The position numbers and the translations under genes are program-made. This document shows positions 1 through 12,000 of a stretch of DNA of 64,000 nucleotides, piece after piece; the first letter of the stretch is position 1; each line of letters starts with the position of its first letter. The notes under the pieces were generated by a model, which saw only the letters and a program-made list of their open reading frames with translations, was not told where the DNA came from and did no database searches. Origin of the DNA: Corbicula japonica (Eukaryota; Mollusca; Bivalvia; Venerida; Cyrenidae); assembly GCA_038501625.1 (NCBI GenBank), contig JAZAYU010000063.1, forward strand, positions 1,261,501-1,325,500. The letters run 5' to 3'.

Positions 1-545
1 GGATTCGGATTCTGATTAACTTATAAATGTCTATTAAGGTTAACTGAAGCTAAAATGATAACCTTTCGATGTAATCAGAAAGCATTAACTGGAACCATAA
101 ATTGTTAATGATCTGTTTGACAACTATGCGTACAGATGTTAGGCATCTGTTAACAACTAACGATCGCGTACAGTTGCAACTATCCGTACAGTCTTATCAT
201 TTACAGTGACATAAATAAATTATCATTTTCTAGTTGCTAAGTCGTTCAAACTCAGGTCAACGAAGTACACAAGTTGAATAAATGAATTTTCTCCCATACC
301 AACACAAATATAGTCCAAAATCTACTTACATAAAGAACTTTGAACACAAAACGTCCCGTTTTGTTCAATGTTTTGCTTCTATTTTCACTGATCGAGTTGG
401 GAAAGATGATGGATTATAACAATACTAAGCCTTCCTTTAAGTCTATACGATCACAGCAGGACTAACAATTAACGATGTACTTACCACAGAAATATTTTTT
501 CCAAATACACATTAAATTTGGTTTTATTTACCAATAAATAATTCG
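1..545. other. AT-rich non-coding stretch
   Basis: No coding signal, RNA gene or clear repeat is visible. It leads into the Tc1-like remnant and may hold that element's decayed left end, but I could not identify a terminal inverted repeat. Confidence 0.4.
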
Positions 546-1270
546 ATGTCGCAGGTTTTTTCTGTAAGCAATTATGTGATCATCGACGTACAGATCAGCA
601 ACTTCCGTTTTGAGCAACTGTACGCTTATACACTGCGAAAGTGTCATGTCAGAAATCGTCTTCATGAAGATGGTTTGGATGCCCGAAGACTTGCCAGAGG
701 ACCAATTTCGATCTTAGCTCAACAGAGACCTCACTAAAAGTTTGCCCAGGAGCACGTCACTTTGCAACTGCGCCACTGGCGGTCTGGGCTATTCTCAGAC
801 GAGAACTGGTGCCATGTTTCCACATGTGACAGGCGTGTGAGGATGCGGCGTCGATGAGGAGAGAGGTATGCGGAATGTAACATTATTCCAGATGACAGGT
901 TTGGCGGTTGGTCAGTTATGGTGTGGGCAGGAGTATCCATTGACGGGCGCACTGACCTTTATGTCAATCCAGGAGGTAGTCTGACGACCACAAGATATCA
1001 GGATGAGATCCTAGAATCGTCCGGAACATCTTCGTTGATGAAGGTGCCCATGTCATAGACTGGCCACAGAGGTCTCCCGATCTCAACCATATAGAGTATG
1101 TCTGGGACATGCTTTTTCGTAGACTTTCTTTGCGTCCGAACCATGTGCAGAACGTCGGTGAGTTTTCTTATGCTTTTGTAGCCAAATGGGATGCCATACC
1201 ACAGGATATGATCAGAAGTGTCATCAGGAGCATGTCCAGACGATGCAGAGGTGGATACACTAATAACTGA
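546..1270 (+). pseudogene. Tc1-like transposase remnant (Tc1/mariner superfamily)
   Basis: Decayed cut-and-paste DNA transposase. Pieces in different frames follow the order of a Tc1 transposase. RNRLHEDGLDARR near 650-690 is typical of the end of the DNA-binding region. RFGGWSVMVWAG (about 900-935) and DGRTDLY are catalytic-core motifs. DWPQRSPDLNHIEYVWDML (about 1058-1114) precedes the last catalytic acidic residue. The C-terminal RSMSRRCRGGYTNN ends in a TGA near 1270. Several stops, frameshifts and a missing segment of the core show it is inactive. Family assignment is from motifs remembered for Tc1 proteins; the frames were read directly. Confidence 0.85.
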
Positions 1271-1904
1271 CACTGATTATTTAATATTTTCACATAGTTA
1301 CATAGTTCCAACTGTGCCACTGTTTTAACCTTTAAAAGAATGCGGTGTACGTTTCTTCCTTTATGTGAAACCGGTATTAAATTATGCAGCATTTCTGGTA
1401 ACAGTTAAAAACAAGGACGTAACCCATGAGGTTCACATTTTAGCTGAAACTCGACTGACTTTTCACTAAAGAAATAAAGAAAAAAAGGCGTGCAAAGTTT
1501 TTTTTAAATACTTTTCCTAAAGACTCTAAGCAGAATAATTAACTCCCTGGTAGACAAGTTGTTGTTGTTGTTTGTTTTTGTAAATAACATGGCTTATATA
1601 AGAATGTTCCATTGAACCACTGTTAATTTGAAATATATGTTGGATGTCGGAAGCGCCGTCATTCTTTGAAGTTACGTCATGAAGTTAAGCTGACGACATT
1701 GCTTGTTTTCGCGTTAAACATGAAGTTCTGACAAAATCACCTACTAGTTATGATAAAAATAGCTTATTGTAAGTAAAGTAAGTGAATTCTTTCTAAAATA
1801 TAGTAACAACTGAAATGATAAAAATATGTAATACCGAAGACACCTTTTCCCGCGACATGGCCCATTTGAGATTTGATTTATTGCCAGTTTGATTGACAAT
1901 GCTG
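1271..1904. other. non-coding stretch
   Basis: AT-rich sequence with a short (TTG) run near 1558-1575. No gene seen. Confidence 0.4.
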
Positions 1905-2265
1905 TAGGCTTCTTATGTTGTATATGATTGTGTCCTTTTGCATGCAACATTGTCGAGTTGATTGGTGGGTTTGTGTTATTTCACCAAGACACATTGTTCT
2001 TGTTTGTTCATATTCTGATATTCTGTTGGGAGAGTATGAGGTTGGTGCACCCTAGAACCTTGTTTTCAAACCACTATTGGCGAATTGCTTTGCCACTGAC
2101 CGTTCCAAGGCAGTAACCCCGCAGGTTCTCTTTTTCGTTTATTGTTTGTGGTGACTTATTTGAAATAGATCCACTTAAAACCCATGCTCATTTTCTTCTC
2201 TACATTTTGGCTGCATTTTCTGTGCGTTGAAATTTCATGTGCATATTTCACTTCTTTTATTTAAA
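1905..2265 (+). repeat. dispersed repeat family B, copy 1 (diverged)
   Basis: Shares a scaffold with 27000-27395: GCATGCAACATTG, then a piece around CACCCTAGAACC, then TTTGCCACTGACCGTTCCAAGG, GGTTCTCTTTTTCGTT, TTGTTTGTGG, and a 3' part ending near GCATATTTCAC. At least nine copies or fragments of the family occur in the window, in both orientations. No coding capacity; SINE or MITE not decided. Confidence 0.7.
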
Positions 2266-3489
2266 GTAAATAATTTTTTGTCAAATTTATGAGCTATTTA
2301 TTACACTTTCAAGTTGATATATTTCCTGATAAGACCATACTTCCTTAAATAACTGTTATCAACAAAACAGTTGTGTTAACTAATCGCATACTGTGCATGC
2401 TGTGTATCGGGATGAGCAAAACAGTGATTTACATTAAATCAGATTTTATTTCTTTCCGTTTGATAAGTTATTAAGGTCTGGATTGGGATAAAACAAACGA
2501 GGTTGAAACTTAACATTATCAAGGTATGCACGCACTTTTAATTTTCGACAAAACAAATGATATATCGCAATGAACATTGACTTTTTAGGATCGTCTTGCT
2601 GCCATTGACAATTGTTAAATGTAATAATGCCTTCACTTTAAGACATATACATTTCGAAACTACGACAATACGCAAAATTTCTATACAATTGTAAGTTTCA
2701 AAGACAATTTTGAGCAAACATACATTGAAAGAATGCTGATTATAAAAATAAAATGTTATTAATATGTTATGTTAACGTATTGTCCACAATTGAAAAAGGG
2801 GACTGCTTATTATGCATTATTATGTTCTCACTTCTCAAAGTGACCAACGAGTATTATGTCTTACAGACATGCCATTTCCTGCGGAATTTAAATTGTAAAG
2901 TGATCTTGTAAAGAGAACATGACAGCGGAACATTTCCAACGTGGAAATTTATAATGTTAGTTTTAAGTACCAATCGGATTTTCAGAAAACGCAATCGATT
3001 TTCCTAAAAATGCACGCTACAGCAAGTATAGTTCATTATTCAGCTAATATTTGTACAGATGATTGACTTCGCCTGTTTTGAATCACAAAAGGAAACTAGT
3101 GACTATGCGTTTTGTAGTCTGCAGTAGGAATTATTTCTAGCTTAAAATAAATCAAATAGCTTCATCGAATTTAAAATGTTATCACCAATTTATCTACAAA
3201 ATTAAAAAGCTACCTCTGTGTCGATTCGTTTAGATTGTATAGTAGGCGAAATATATAGCGAGTCAAGAAAAACGGGCTCACTCAAACGATAAAACAATTC
3301 TTACGACGGCGGTTGTGGAATGTTTAGGAAGGCAACATGTAAACTTGAGTTCCATTATAAAGTTGATTGTTATTTTATAAAATACTAAGGAAGCTTTATG
3401 TGGAATGTTGTTGTGATGTTGTCCTAATTCATATAATATGTATCGCCTTGCTGCATTATTTGAATTGGTTCAGTATGTTTCCTGGGTTG
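2266..3489. other. non-coding stretch
   Basis: AT-rich, no open frame with recognisable content and no clear repeat. Confidence 0.4.
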
Positions 3490-3536
3490 AAGGTTATAAA
3501 ACTGAGACTGGTTTCCATGCTCAGTTTTATAACCTT
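3490..3536. repeat. short foldback element, AAGGTTATAAAACTGAG family, copy 1
   Basis: Inverted ends AAGGTTATAAAACTGAG and CTCAGTTTTATAACCTT enclose only 13 bases. The same ends bound a longer palindromic element at 18724-18815, so this is probably an internally deleted copy. Confidence 0.75.
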
Positions 3537-3799
3537 GGGCACTGTTGTTCATTGTCACAATTAGCCAAAAGTGTTACTTTTGATTTTTCGGGTACTGTCT
3601 TTATTAAGCAATAACTTTTTTATTATGCAATTAATTTTTATAATTTTGGTATCTAAATGACCGCAATGAATTCGGTTTTATGAAACTTGTTTTTAGAAAT
3701 ATTCTAATCTCATGACCATTGCAAATGATATTAGATAATTTTACAATGTTAACGCTGCCAATAACGAAAGGCAAACGTATTGGAACTATTAGTTGAAGG

Positions 3800-3965
3800 G
3801 TTAATGTTTCTCGCTATAATGCGTCGGGTCGCGCAAACAATCTGTTATTTCCTTTAGCGAATAGGAACGCAAACCGCGAACCGAAGCGCAGTTTTGCGCA
3901 CGCTTCCGATGGCGTCCGTTGCTTTACGAAAGAGTATTTCCGCATCCGGCCGTTAACAAGCCTGG
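3800..3965. promoter_or_regulatory. CpG-rich patch, candidate promoter
   Basis: About 20 or more CpG dinucleotides fall within roughly 160 bases in otherwise AT-rich, CpG-poor sequence. It lies 5 kb upstream of the first coding exon of the STRA6-like gene, which itself begins after a splice acceptor and therefore needs an upstream non-coding first exon. The promoter role is inference; it could equally be a young GC-rich repeat. Confidence 0.3.
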
Positions 3966-4229
3966 AAAAACCCAAGTGGGTCAAATTTCAGAAATTTCGT
4001 GAGTATAATATCTTGTATAAGTAAAATTAGTTCTCTTGTAGGTATGATGTTTTTTTTTAAAGATTATTTATATTTTGTAGTTTCTTCCATCCCTTTTTAT
4101 AAGGAGTCGAAGAAGCGGCAGCTGAGATAGGTCTACACCTTTATTATTATTGCAAAGTTCTGATGTTTATTAACAATCGGCTTCCAAAGCTTAAATAAGA
4201 GGGTTTTTTTTTAATTTATTATTTATTGA

Positions 4230-4944
4230 CTTTTCTTTTTTATTTTGAAATTTGCATTTTGGTACATTCCATTATTTGAATTAGACTTTGAGTTAACATT
4301 TGTTTTCTCACAACTTTCCATTTCTTTGCTTGCTGTGCTGTAGCGCCTGATAATAACAGTCTTGGTATCCTCCAAGCTGCGATCTCTCCTCCATCTCCCA
4401 GGTCTCCTCATCTGTCCTAATGGTCAACCAGTGCTTTCTGCATAATGGAGTACCTAATCCTTATCATGTTGTCCAGAATACAGGATGTCTTGACAATCAG
4501 CTTCTCTGTAAATGAACTGTGGTTCTTCTTTGAGATGAGTATCATAAATAACCGAAAACAAATGTTAAAATGCGTAGAATTCTAACGTGAACATATTTCT
4601 TTTAAAAATGAATTAAAAGTCAGACTGCGATAGGTCGAACTCGGTTGTTTGAATTTATGCTTATCGAACAATTTTTTATGTACCTAGACATAAAGATGTG
4701 TGCAAGTAAATATCCTCGTTTCAGGGAGTATTTTGATTGAAGGTTTTACTACCGGAAAAGAAACTTGAACATCTGGTAATTCAAACAAATTACAGTCCCT
4801 GCAACTGCGAGTCAGTGAAGTTTGACTGTATGTTTTGCTTCGTCAAATAACAATAATAATCCAGAGTCAGCTTGCTACCGTGATCACACAACGTGAACTT
4901 GTAGACTGAGTCGACAAGGCCAGTAAGATGATGCTTAAGAAACC

Positions 4945-4999
<55 letters not shown>

Positions 5000-5130
5000 T
5001 AATAAAAAGTAGAAGAAGAAGAAGAAAATAAGATATTAAAGCTGGCAGGCTTTCTGATGGTAATGTGTTTGCAATCAATGACAGCAACACAACTCATTAG
5101 ATCCACTTCTTGTGGAAACCATCAACCATT
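4230..5130 (-). pseudogene. PIF/Harbinger-like transposase remnant
   Basis: Read on the minus strand, fragments follow the order of a Harbinger DDE nuclease. ERKQMVDGFHKKW is followed by VAVIDCKHITIRKPAS (about 5085-5035), resembling the family's GAIDGKHV-type motif around the first catalytic Asp. GFLSIILLALVDSVYKF (about 4940-4890) follows after an intervening trinucleotide repeat. A C-terminal part near 4500-4430 includes SCILDNMIRIRYSIMQKALVD, like the family's C-terminal LHNMIR region. Stops and frame changes show it is dead. The expected NYKGF junction is replaced by a long Tyr-coding (TAT)n run. Confidence 0.7.
4944..5027. repeat. (ATA)n / (GAA)n microsatellite
   Basis: About 60 bases of ATA/TAA triplets, then a short GAA run. 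It sits inside the Harbinger-like transposase remnant at a Tyr codon position on the minus strand. Confidence 0.95.
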
Positions 5131-5551
5131 TGTTTCCGTTCTTCATTTGTAAACGGAGCTGTCATAGTCTCATCAACATGTTCCCGACAAATACCATTGC
5201 GTGACAGATTCCTCTGACTACTACAGAGAGGGTTTTCTCAGCCTCCCGCCTGTCGTAGTTTTCTCCAGATGGGACATACTCAGGCTCCACTTCTACACGG
5301 CATTTATTGAACTTGCGAATGTTAAGTTGTTTTGGGGAGGCTTATTGGTGAGCCACAGCAGCTACATACTTTATCGTCAAGCGATGTATAACTTCCGTTC
5401 TGAAGAAGGAATAACTTTAAATATCGGCATTTTGCTTCATCCTTTTACATATGAAAATAAACTGTTCAGATACTAAAAACTACTCAAGAAATTAAGATGC
5501 TTAATGATTCGTATGTCTTACTCACCCTTAGTAATAATTCGTATGCAAGCG

Positions 5552-6300
5552 TACGAGGGTTGATCAGAAAGTTCGTAGAATGGTGCTATAACTTCTATAT
5601 ATGACTTTCTATGCGCTTCAAATTTTAAACAAATATTTTTCCATTTATTTTAAATATTTTAACCAGAAATTTTTAAAATCGAACAGTTAGTTTCATTTTT
5701 TATGAATATTTATAATCACCACCCAACGTTACCCCGGAGCACGCCAAATTTTAAAGCAATGTAAGTATCACCTTGCACGACTTTGACCCTTGTTTTTTTG
5801 CGAAATTCCGCGAAATATTGTCTGCTATTGACGTAACGTCAAGTTAATTTTTTCACGTTGATTCTGACGTCATGCGATGTATACAACGCATTCAATGTAC
5901 ATTTGAGTGACGCGCATCGTTCACACACAACGTCCATTATGGTACTTCCAGAAAATTCAGAATCGCAAGCGGCAGTAAAATTTTGCTTCAATTTAGGATA
6001 TTCAGCCACAGAAACGTATAATACTATGCAGAGGGCTCGACACACCAAAGATATGAAGAAAGCTACTGTTTTCAAGTGGTTTAAACGCTTCAAGGATGGC
6101 AGATCAAACATAAGCGATGATGCACGCTCAGTGAGACCATCCGTTATTACGCCGACGTTAGTGGCGTCACTGAAGACGTTCATTGAAGAAGACCGTCGGC
6201 GCATTATTAGAGATGTAGTTGATGGAACGGGAATCGCCTTCGGAACCGTGTGGAATATTCTTCACGAAAAGATTTTAAGCAACATGCTCATGTATAAAAT
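5552..6300 (+). mobile_element. mariner-like element, 3'-truncated
   Basis: The left end reads CGAGGGTTGATCAGAAAGTT (from about 5554), typical of mariner terminal inverted repeats and preceded by TA, the usual target. An open frame from ATG 5939 encodes about 115 residues of the N-terminal paired DNA-binding region: AAVKFCFNLGYSATETY, FKWFKRFKDGR, DDARSVRPS, and a second helix-turn-helix ending GTVWNILHEKIL. The similarity stops near 6285 before any catalytic DDD residues. No matching right inverted repeat was found downstream. Inactive. Confidence 0.85.
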
Positions 6301-6319
6301 GTTTATATACATGTAAACT

Positions 6320-7638
6320 ACGAAAGGTTGCAACAATGTTTGTCCGCCGCAATTGATATGCGTAGTTCCACCCATGTATAAGCATAGTTAAACATCTAGT
6401 TTTATTAATTAACTCTGTGCCTTTAAATGTTATTTATTTAATTTTATTACATGTGTTACTATAAATAGTAACAAAATTGTATGGTGTCAAAACTTATTAT
6501 CATGTCACCAGCCTCATTATCAAACCAAGGCCCAGGGCTTAAAAGTGATAATGTGATAATGGCCCTGCCATTTTTTTTGTCCGATTCCAATTATGTTTGT
6601 TCTACAGGCAATTGTTTTAGTAAGAAATTTAAAAAACAGTCAAAATAATGATCATTTGCACATGCGCTTATGAGCTTATTATTGCATAAATAAACACTTT
6701 TTTGTTTATTTTTTTAAAAGAATTGACATCTTGTTGGCGTATGAATACATCAGTCAGTGAGACAATAGTTTGTAAAAAAAAGTCGGCCATTTTGTTTAAA
6801 CTGATTTTGCTTTTATGTGCAAAGAAAACTGAAATATCTAAAGCATATGACTCTGAGGTGTGTCTTTTTAGAATTTGAAACAAAAAAAATTGCAAAAACA
6901 ATTGGGATCAGCCGACAAACCTGCTGTCATCATTGAACGGCTGGTTTTCAGGTAGTAGGCTTCCAATGTGCAAATCCAGTTCTTGAAAAAAAGCTTATTG
7001 CTGAATTTCCTTGTCCAAATATACACACAACTTCAAAAGAATATTCTTTGTTGTTGTTTTTGTTGTTTCCTTCTTCTCTTCAGTCAGTTGAAATTTAACA
7101 CCAGCAACAAAGCCATTTTAGTTTTTATTTAGAAACCGAAATGGCCTACTGTAGACGCAGGCATTCAGATTATCAGGATCATCAAGCACATAAATCCATC
7201 AGCACAGACTAAACACTAATTAAAACACACTTGAGTAATAAAATCCAAAAAGATTGTCCGAAATTGAATGCATTGACATGCCGGAAGGAATATTGATTTC
7301 GAAAAATGACGTCAGTGCTATAAAGGTTATAACGGCTCTAGTCCTATAACGGCTCCTGCTTCAAGTGGATTATAATAATTATAGACTCTCTCATAGTATA
7401 AATGTTTTTTTTTTCTCGGTTAGATGACTTGCAAAAAGAGAAGCATTAGAATGATATTATACAATTGTCTTACAGTGCCTCTATATTTAGGCGAGACTAA
7501 GAAATTAGCGAGCGCAAGAGGCTTTCTGAGGAAGTAGTTCCGTCACTGTCAAATTTAAATACATTTGCATGATAATATACTATATACGATAGACCAACTG
7601 GACATCAGAGAGTGGACGTACACATGTAATAAACAGGT
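6320..7638. other. non-coding stretch with foldback fragments
   Basis: Mostly AT-rich with no gene. Around 6500-6570 the sequence carries GTGATAATGGCCCTGCCAT, a fragment related to the foldback element at 7639-7772. Confidence 0.4.
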
Positions 7639-7772
7639 AAATGAACAGGTTAGCAGTGCCTTTGAATGATAATGGCCCTGCCATGAGATAATGGCCCTCG
7701 GGCTAAAGCCCTCGGGCCATTATCAACATGACAGGGCCATTATCATTCAAAGGCACTGCTAACCTGTCCATT
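7639..7772. repeat. foldback (palindromic) element
   Basis: Two arms of about 60 bases are nearly perfect inverted copies: ACAGGTTAGCAGTGCCTTTG at the left and its complement ending near 7767. The centre is a second palindrome, CCCTCGGGCTAAAGCCCTCGGG. It could form a long hairpin. No coding; probably a palindromic MITE. Confidence 0.85.
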
Positions 7773-7774
7773 AA

Positions 7775-8930
7775 CCTCTAAATATTCGTATATTTGTAAG
7801 AACATGCCAAAAAATTAAAACTTTTGATCATTTCAAGAACAATTTAGATCGCCTTTTGTGAAAGTTGTAGGTTAGACAACTAGTAATTAATGAAAAAGAC
7901 TCGAACGTTCGAGACATTGAATATAAAATGTGACAGAAACCCCATTTAACTTCGTCATTTAGATAATTAATGAGTTATGTGTGCAACGAAACAAGTAATA
8001 TAGTATGTGTTTAAACAATACCTTTTTTATATGTCACTTCACAACTTGTAAACTTGTAATTCGTCAAAATAATGTTAAGGTTTTCAGGAAATTCAAGAAA
8101 AACTTACTTCCGGGTCTACTTTCAGTTTCAGGGGCAAATCATGTTGATGTACCTTTTCAAAACTCGATATTAATTCCCACTGGCAGGCAAATGAAAGTAA
8201 AGAAATATAGTGTCGTATGGCTGTATTTAAATTTGGATGCTCAAGTTGTTTGAAAAAATGCTTTATTTACATAGAACAGAGACACACGAGAGAAAATACT
8301 CAAAACAAATCTAATTAATTACTATGTGTCAGTGTATTTTGACCTACATATACTAAAACTCAAGTACTGACGATTTCTTCACATTTTTGAAGACTTTTCG
8401 GTAACTGTACTTGGTGAGTACCAAACATTTACACATCTGTGCGATGGGAGTGCCGTTTTGAAACCACTGACCATCTTTAAAAACGAGTCATTCATTAAAT
8501 AAAAAGAACAAGGCTTGGAATTTGAACTGTTGTTGTAGGAAGACAGGACTATACGATACTGTATCAAAAATGAATAAATTTGAGGTACTTACTGAGTATT
8601 TTACGTTTTATTTTGACATTTGATATTTTTGAGTCAAACTTTCGCGTTTAACTCGCCGTAGTTTGTTTATTTAAAGATGAAATGTTGTGGCACTTGCAGA
8701 ACATAGTCATTTTTTATTTACCAGTACGCTGATATGTTTAATTTTTTCGAGGTTTTGGAATTTCCGGAGATACAAACGAAATACTTACACCACCGCTCGT
8801 ATAAAATTCTTAACATGAGCTGTATGTGGGAGTGCCACCTGTACTTGGGAGAGCCGGTACACAGGGTTTGATATATGTGACTACTTATATAACGAAAGAA
8901 AAAGGTGTACATTTTGAGTTTTTCTTGTAG
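7775..8930. other. non-coding stretch upstream of the STRA6-like gene
   Basis: No recognised gene or repeat. It may contain the intron between an unseen 5' non-coding exon and the first coding exon. Confidence 0.4.
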
Positions 8931-9049
8931 ATTCAGTAGAAGTCAAACGACCCACAGACATGTCGAACTCAACAGACGACGTGGACCAGCATTGTGCAGA
9001 CGTTAACAACTACCTTATTAAATATATACACTGGTTTCTCATTCCGGCT
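8931..9049 (+). CDS. STRA6: STRA6-like exon 1 (29 nt 5'UTR, then residues 1-30)
   Basis: An acceptor TTTTTCTTGTAG ends at 8930, so an upstream non-coding exon is expected. ATG at 8960; the frame ends in phase 0 before donor GTACGT at 9050. It encodes the extracellular N-terminus (NST sequon at residue 3) and the start of the first membrane segment. Confidence 0.8.
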
Positions 9050-12000
9050 GTACGTATTACGATTCATGTTAAACAAATGCCTCTCTGTGTATATGCCTGC
9101 CTGAGTGTTTAGCTACGAAATAATAAAAATCCGACGGTGATAAATCACGGGGGTGGGGTAGGGAATTGAATTAGTGTTCAAATGCGCCAATTATCATTAG
9201 CAGCGTAGTTCCGAGTGATAAATCTCTACACATCTAAACGAAAGGTTGAGGTAAATCAATACCTTCTGTCAACTGACTTGTTTTTGTTAACTTTCGAATA
9301 AAATGCTTTACAATATAATTTGATTGAGACCATTTTTGCAGTATTCATATTACTGAACGAGGTTGATTGATAGTTACAATTGAAGTTTGAATTGTTGAAT
9401 GTTTTTAAATGACGCACGGAACAATTTCAGTTCGGAGAAGTTGTATTTAGTTACATAAGAGATTTTATATGTAGTTTTGAAACATTTTAATCCACTGGGG
9501 CAAATTTAGACCCAGATTAATCTCTAGTTTTGTCTAGATTTAAAGAACAAAATTTCATAACGTTTGTCACATTTTAAAATATTCTCCTTATACTTATAGG
9601 TTGTAATTATTATCATCTTATCGTTTCTTGAAAAGAGGAAAACGCTGAAACCAGATCTCTGTGGTGGCCGCCCTGCCCTTGTCAGGTATATGTTTTTTTT
9701 TTTACATTTTGGGCACGTCTTGGAGTGTCTTCGGTGAGGGGCACGTCATAAGAAAAGTCTCTGTTGTGAGGAGCACGTCCTAGGAAAAAGTCTATGGCGA
9801 AAGGTCTCGTCATAGGAAAGTGTCTATTGTGAGGGAACGTCCTAGAAAAAGTGCCTATGGCGAGTGACACGTCCTGGGAAAAGGTTCTATGGCGAGGGGC
9901 ACGTCCTTGGACAAGTGTCTATGGCGGGGGGGGCACGTCCTGTGACAAGTGTCTATGGCGAGGGGCACGTCCTAGAAAAAAATGTCAATGGCGAGGGGCA
10001 CGTCATAAGAAACGTGTCTATGGTGAGAGGCACGTCATAGAAGTGTATATGGTGAGGGGCACGTCCTAGTATAAGTTTCTATGGCGAGGGGACGTCCTAG
10101 AGAAGAAAAAGTGTTTTGTCGAGGGGCACGTCCTAGAAAAAGTGTTTGTGGCGAAGGCACGTCCTAGGAAAAGTGTCTAAGGCGAGAGGAAGTCATATAA
10201 AAATGTCTATGGCGAAGGGCAGGTCCTAAGAAACGTGTCTATGGCGAGGGGCACGTCCTTGGAAAAGTGTCCATGGCGAGGGGCACGTCCTAGGAAAAAC
10301 ATTTATGACGAGGGGCACGTCCTAGGAAAAGTGGATATGGCGAGGGGCACGTCCTAGGAAAAGTATGGCGGGGGGGGGGGGGTCACGTCCTAGAAAGTGT
10401 CAATGGCGAAGGGAACGTCAAAGGAAACGTGTCTATGGCGAGAGACACGTCATACAAGTGAATATGGTGAGAGGCAGGTCCTAGGAAAAGTTTCTATTGC
10501 GAGGGGCACGTCCTAGGAAAAATGCCAATGACGAGGGGCGTGTCCTAGGAAAAGTTTCTGTGGCGAGGAGCAAGTCATGAAAAGCCTCTATGGCGATGGG
10601 CACATCCTAAGAAACGTGTCTATGGCGAGGAGCAAGTCCTAGGAAAAGTGTCCATGGCAAGGGGCACGTCCTAGGAAAGGTGTTTATGGCGAGGCGCACG
10701 TCCTAGGAAAAGTGTCCATGGCGAGGCGCACGTCCTAGGAAAGGAAAAGTGTCTAAGGCGAGGCGCACGTCCTTGGAAAAGTGTCCATGGCGAGGCGCAC
10801 GTCCTAGGAAAATTGTCTATACCGAGGGTCACGTCCTAAGAAAAGTGTCCATGGCAAGGCGCACGTACTTGCAAAAGTGTCTATGGTGAGGCGCACATCC
10901 TTGGAAAAGTTTCTATGGCGAGGGGCATGTTCTAGGAAAAGTGTCCATGGCGAGGCGCACGTCCTAGAAAAAGTGTCTAAGGCGAGGGGCACGTCCTAGG
11001 GAAAGTGTCCATGGCGAGGCGCACGTCCTAGGAAAAGTGTCTAAGGCGAGGCACACGTTCTAGAAAAAGTATTTATGGCGAGGGGCACATTCTAGGAAAA
11101 GAGTTTATGGCGAGGGGCACGTCCTAGGAAAAGTGTCTATGGCGAGGCGCACGTTCTAGGAAAAGTGTTAATGGGGAGGCGCAAGTCCTTGGAAAAGTGT
11201 CTAAGGCGAGGGGCACGTCTTAGGAAAAGTGTTTATGGCGAGGCGCACGTCCTAGAAAAAGTGTCTAAGGCGAGGGGCACGTTCTAGGTAAAGTGTTTAT
11301 GGCGAGGCGCACGTTCTAGGAAAAGTGTCTAAGGCGAGGCACACGTTCTAGGAAAAGTATTTATGGCGAGGGGCACATTCTAGGAAAAGAGTTTATGGCG
11401 AGCGGCACGTCCTAGGAAAAGTGTCTATGGCGAGGCGCACGTCTTAGGAAAAGTGTTAATGGGGAGGCGCAAGTCCTTGGAAAAGTGTCTAAGGCGAGGG
11501 GCACGTCTTAGGAAAAGTGTTTATGGCGAGGCGCACGTCCTAGGAAAAGTGTCCATGGCGAGGCGCACGTCCTAGGAAAAGTGTCTAAGGCGAGGGGCAC
11601 GTCCTTGGAAAAGTGTCCATGGCGAGGCGCACGTCCTAGAAAAATTGTCAATAGCGAGGGTCACGTCCAAGGAAAAGTGTCCATGGCGAGGCGCACGTCC
11701 TAGGAAAAGTGTCTAAGGAGAGGGTCACGTCCTAAGAAAAGTGTCCATGGCGAGGCGCACGTCCTGGCAAAAGTGTCTATGGTGAGGCGCACATCCTAGG
11801 AAAAGTGTCCATGGCGAGGGGCACGTCCTAGGAAATGTGTCTATGGCGAGGCGCACGTCCTTGGAAAATGTCTATAGCGAGGCGCACATCCGAGGAAAAG
11901 TGTCCATGGCGAGGCGCGCGTCCTAGGAAATGTGTCCATGGCGAGGCGCACGTCCTAGGAAAAGTGTTTAAGGCGAGGGGCAAGTCTTAGGAAAAGTGTT

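Noticed and set aside
4790..5106. Poly-Leu and poly-Tyr open frames
   Set aside because: They are translations of the (ATA)n microsatellite and of the Harbinger remnant, not separate genes.
5201..5476. 91-codon plus-strand open frame
   Set aside because: No recognisable content, and it partly lies antisense to the upstream part of the Harbinger-like remnant.
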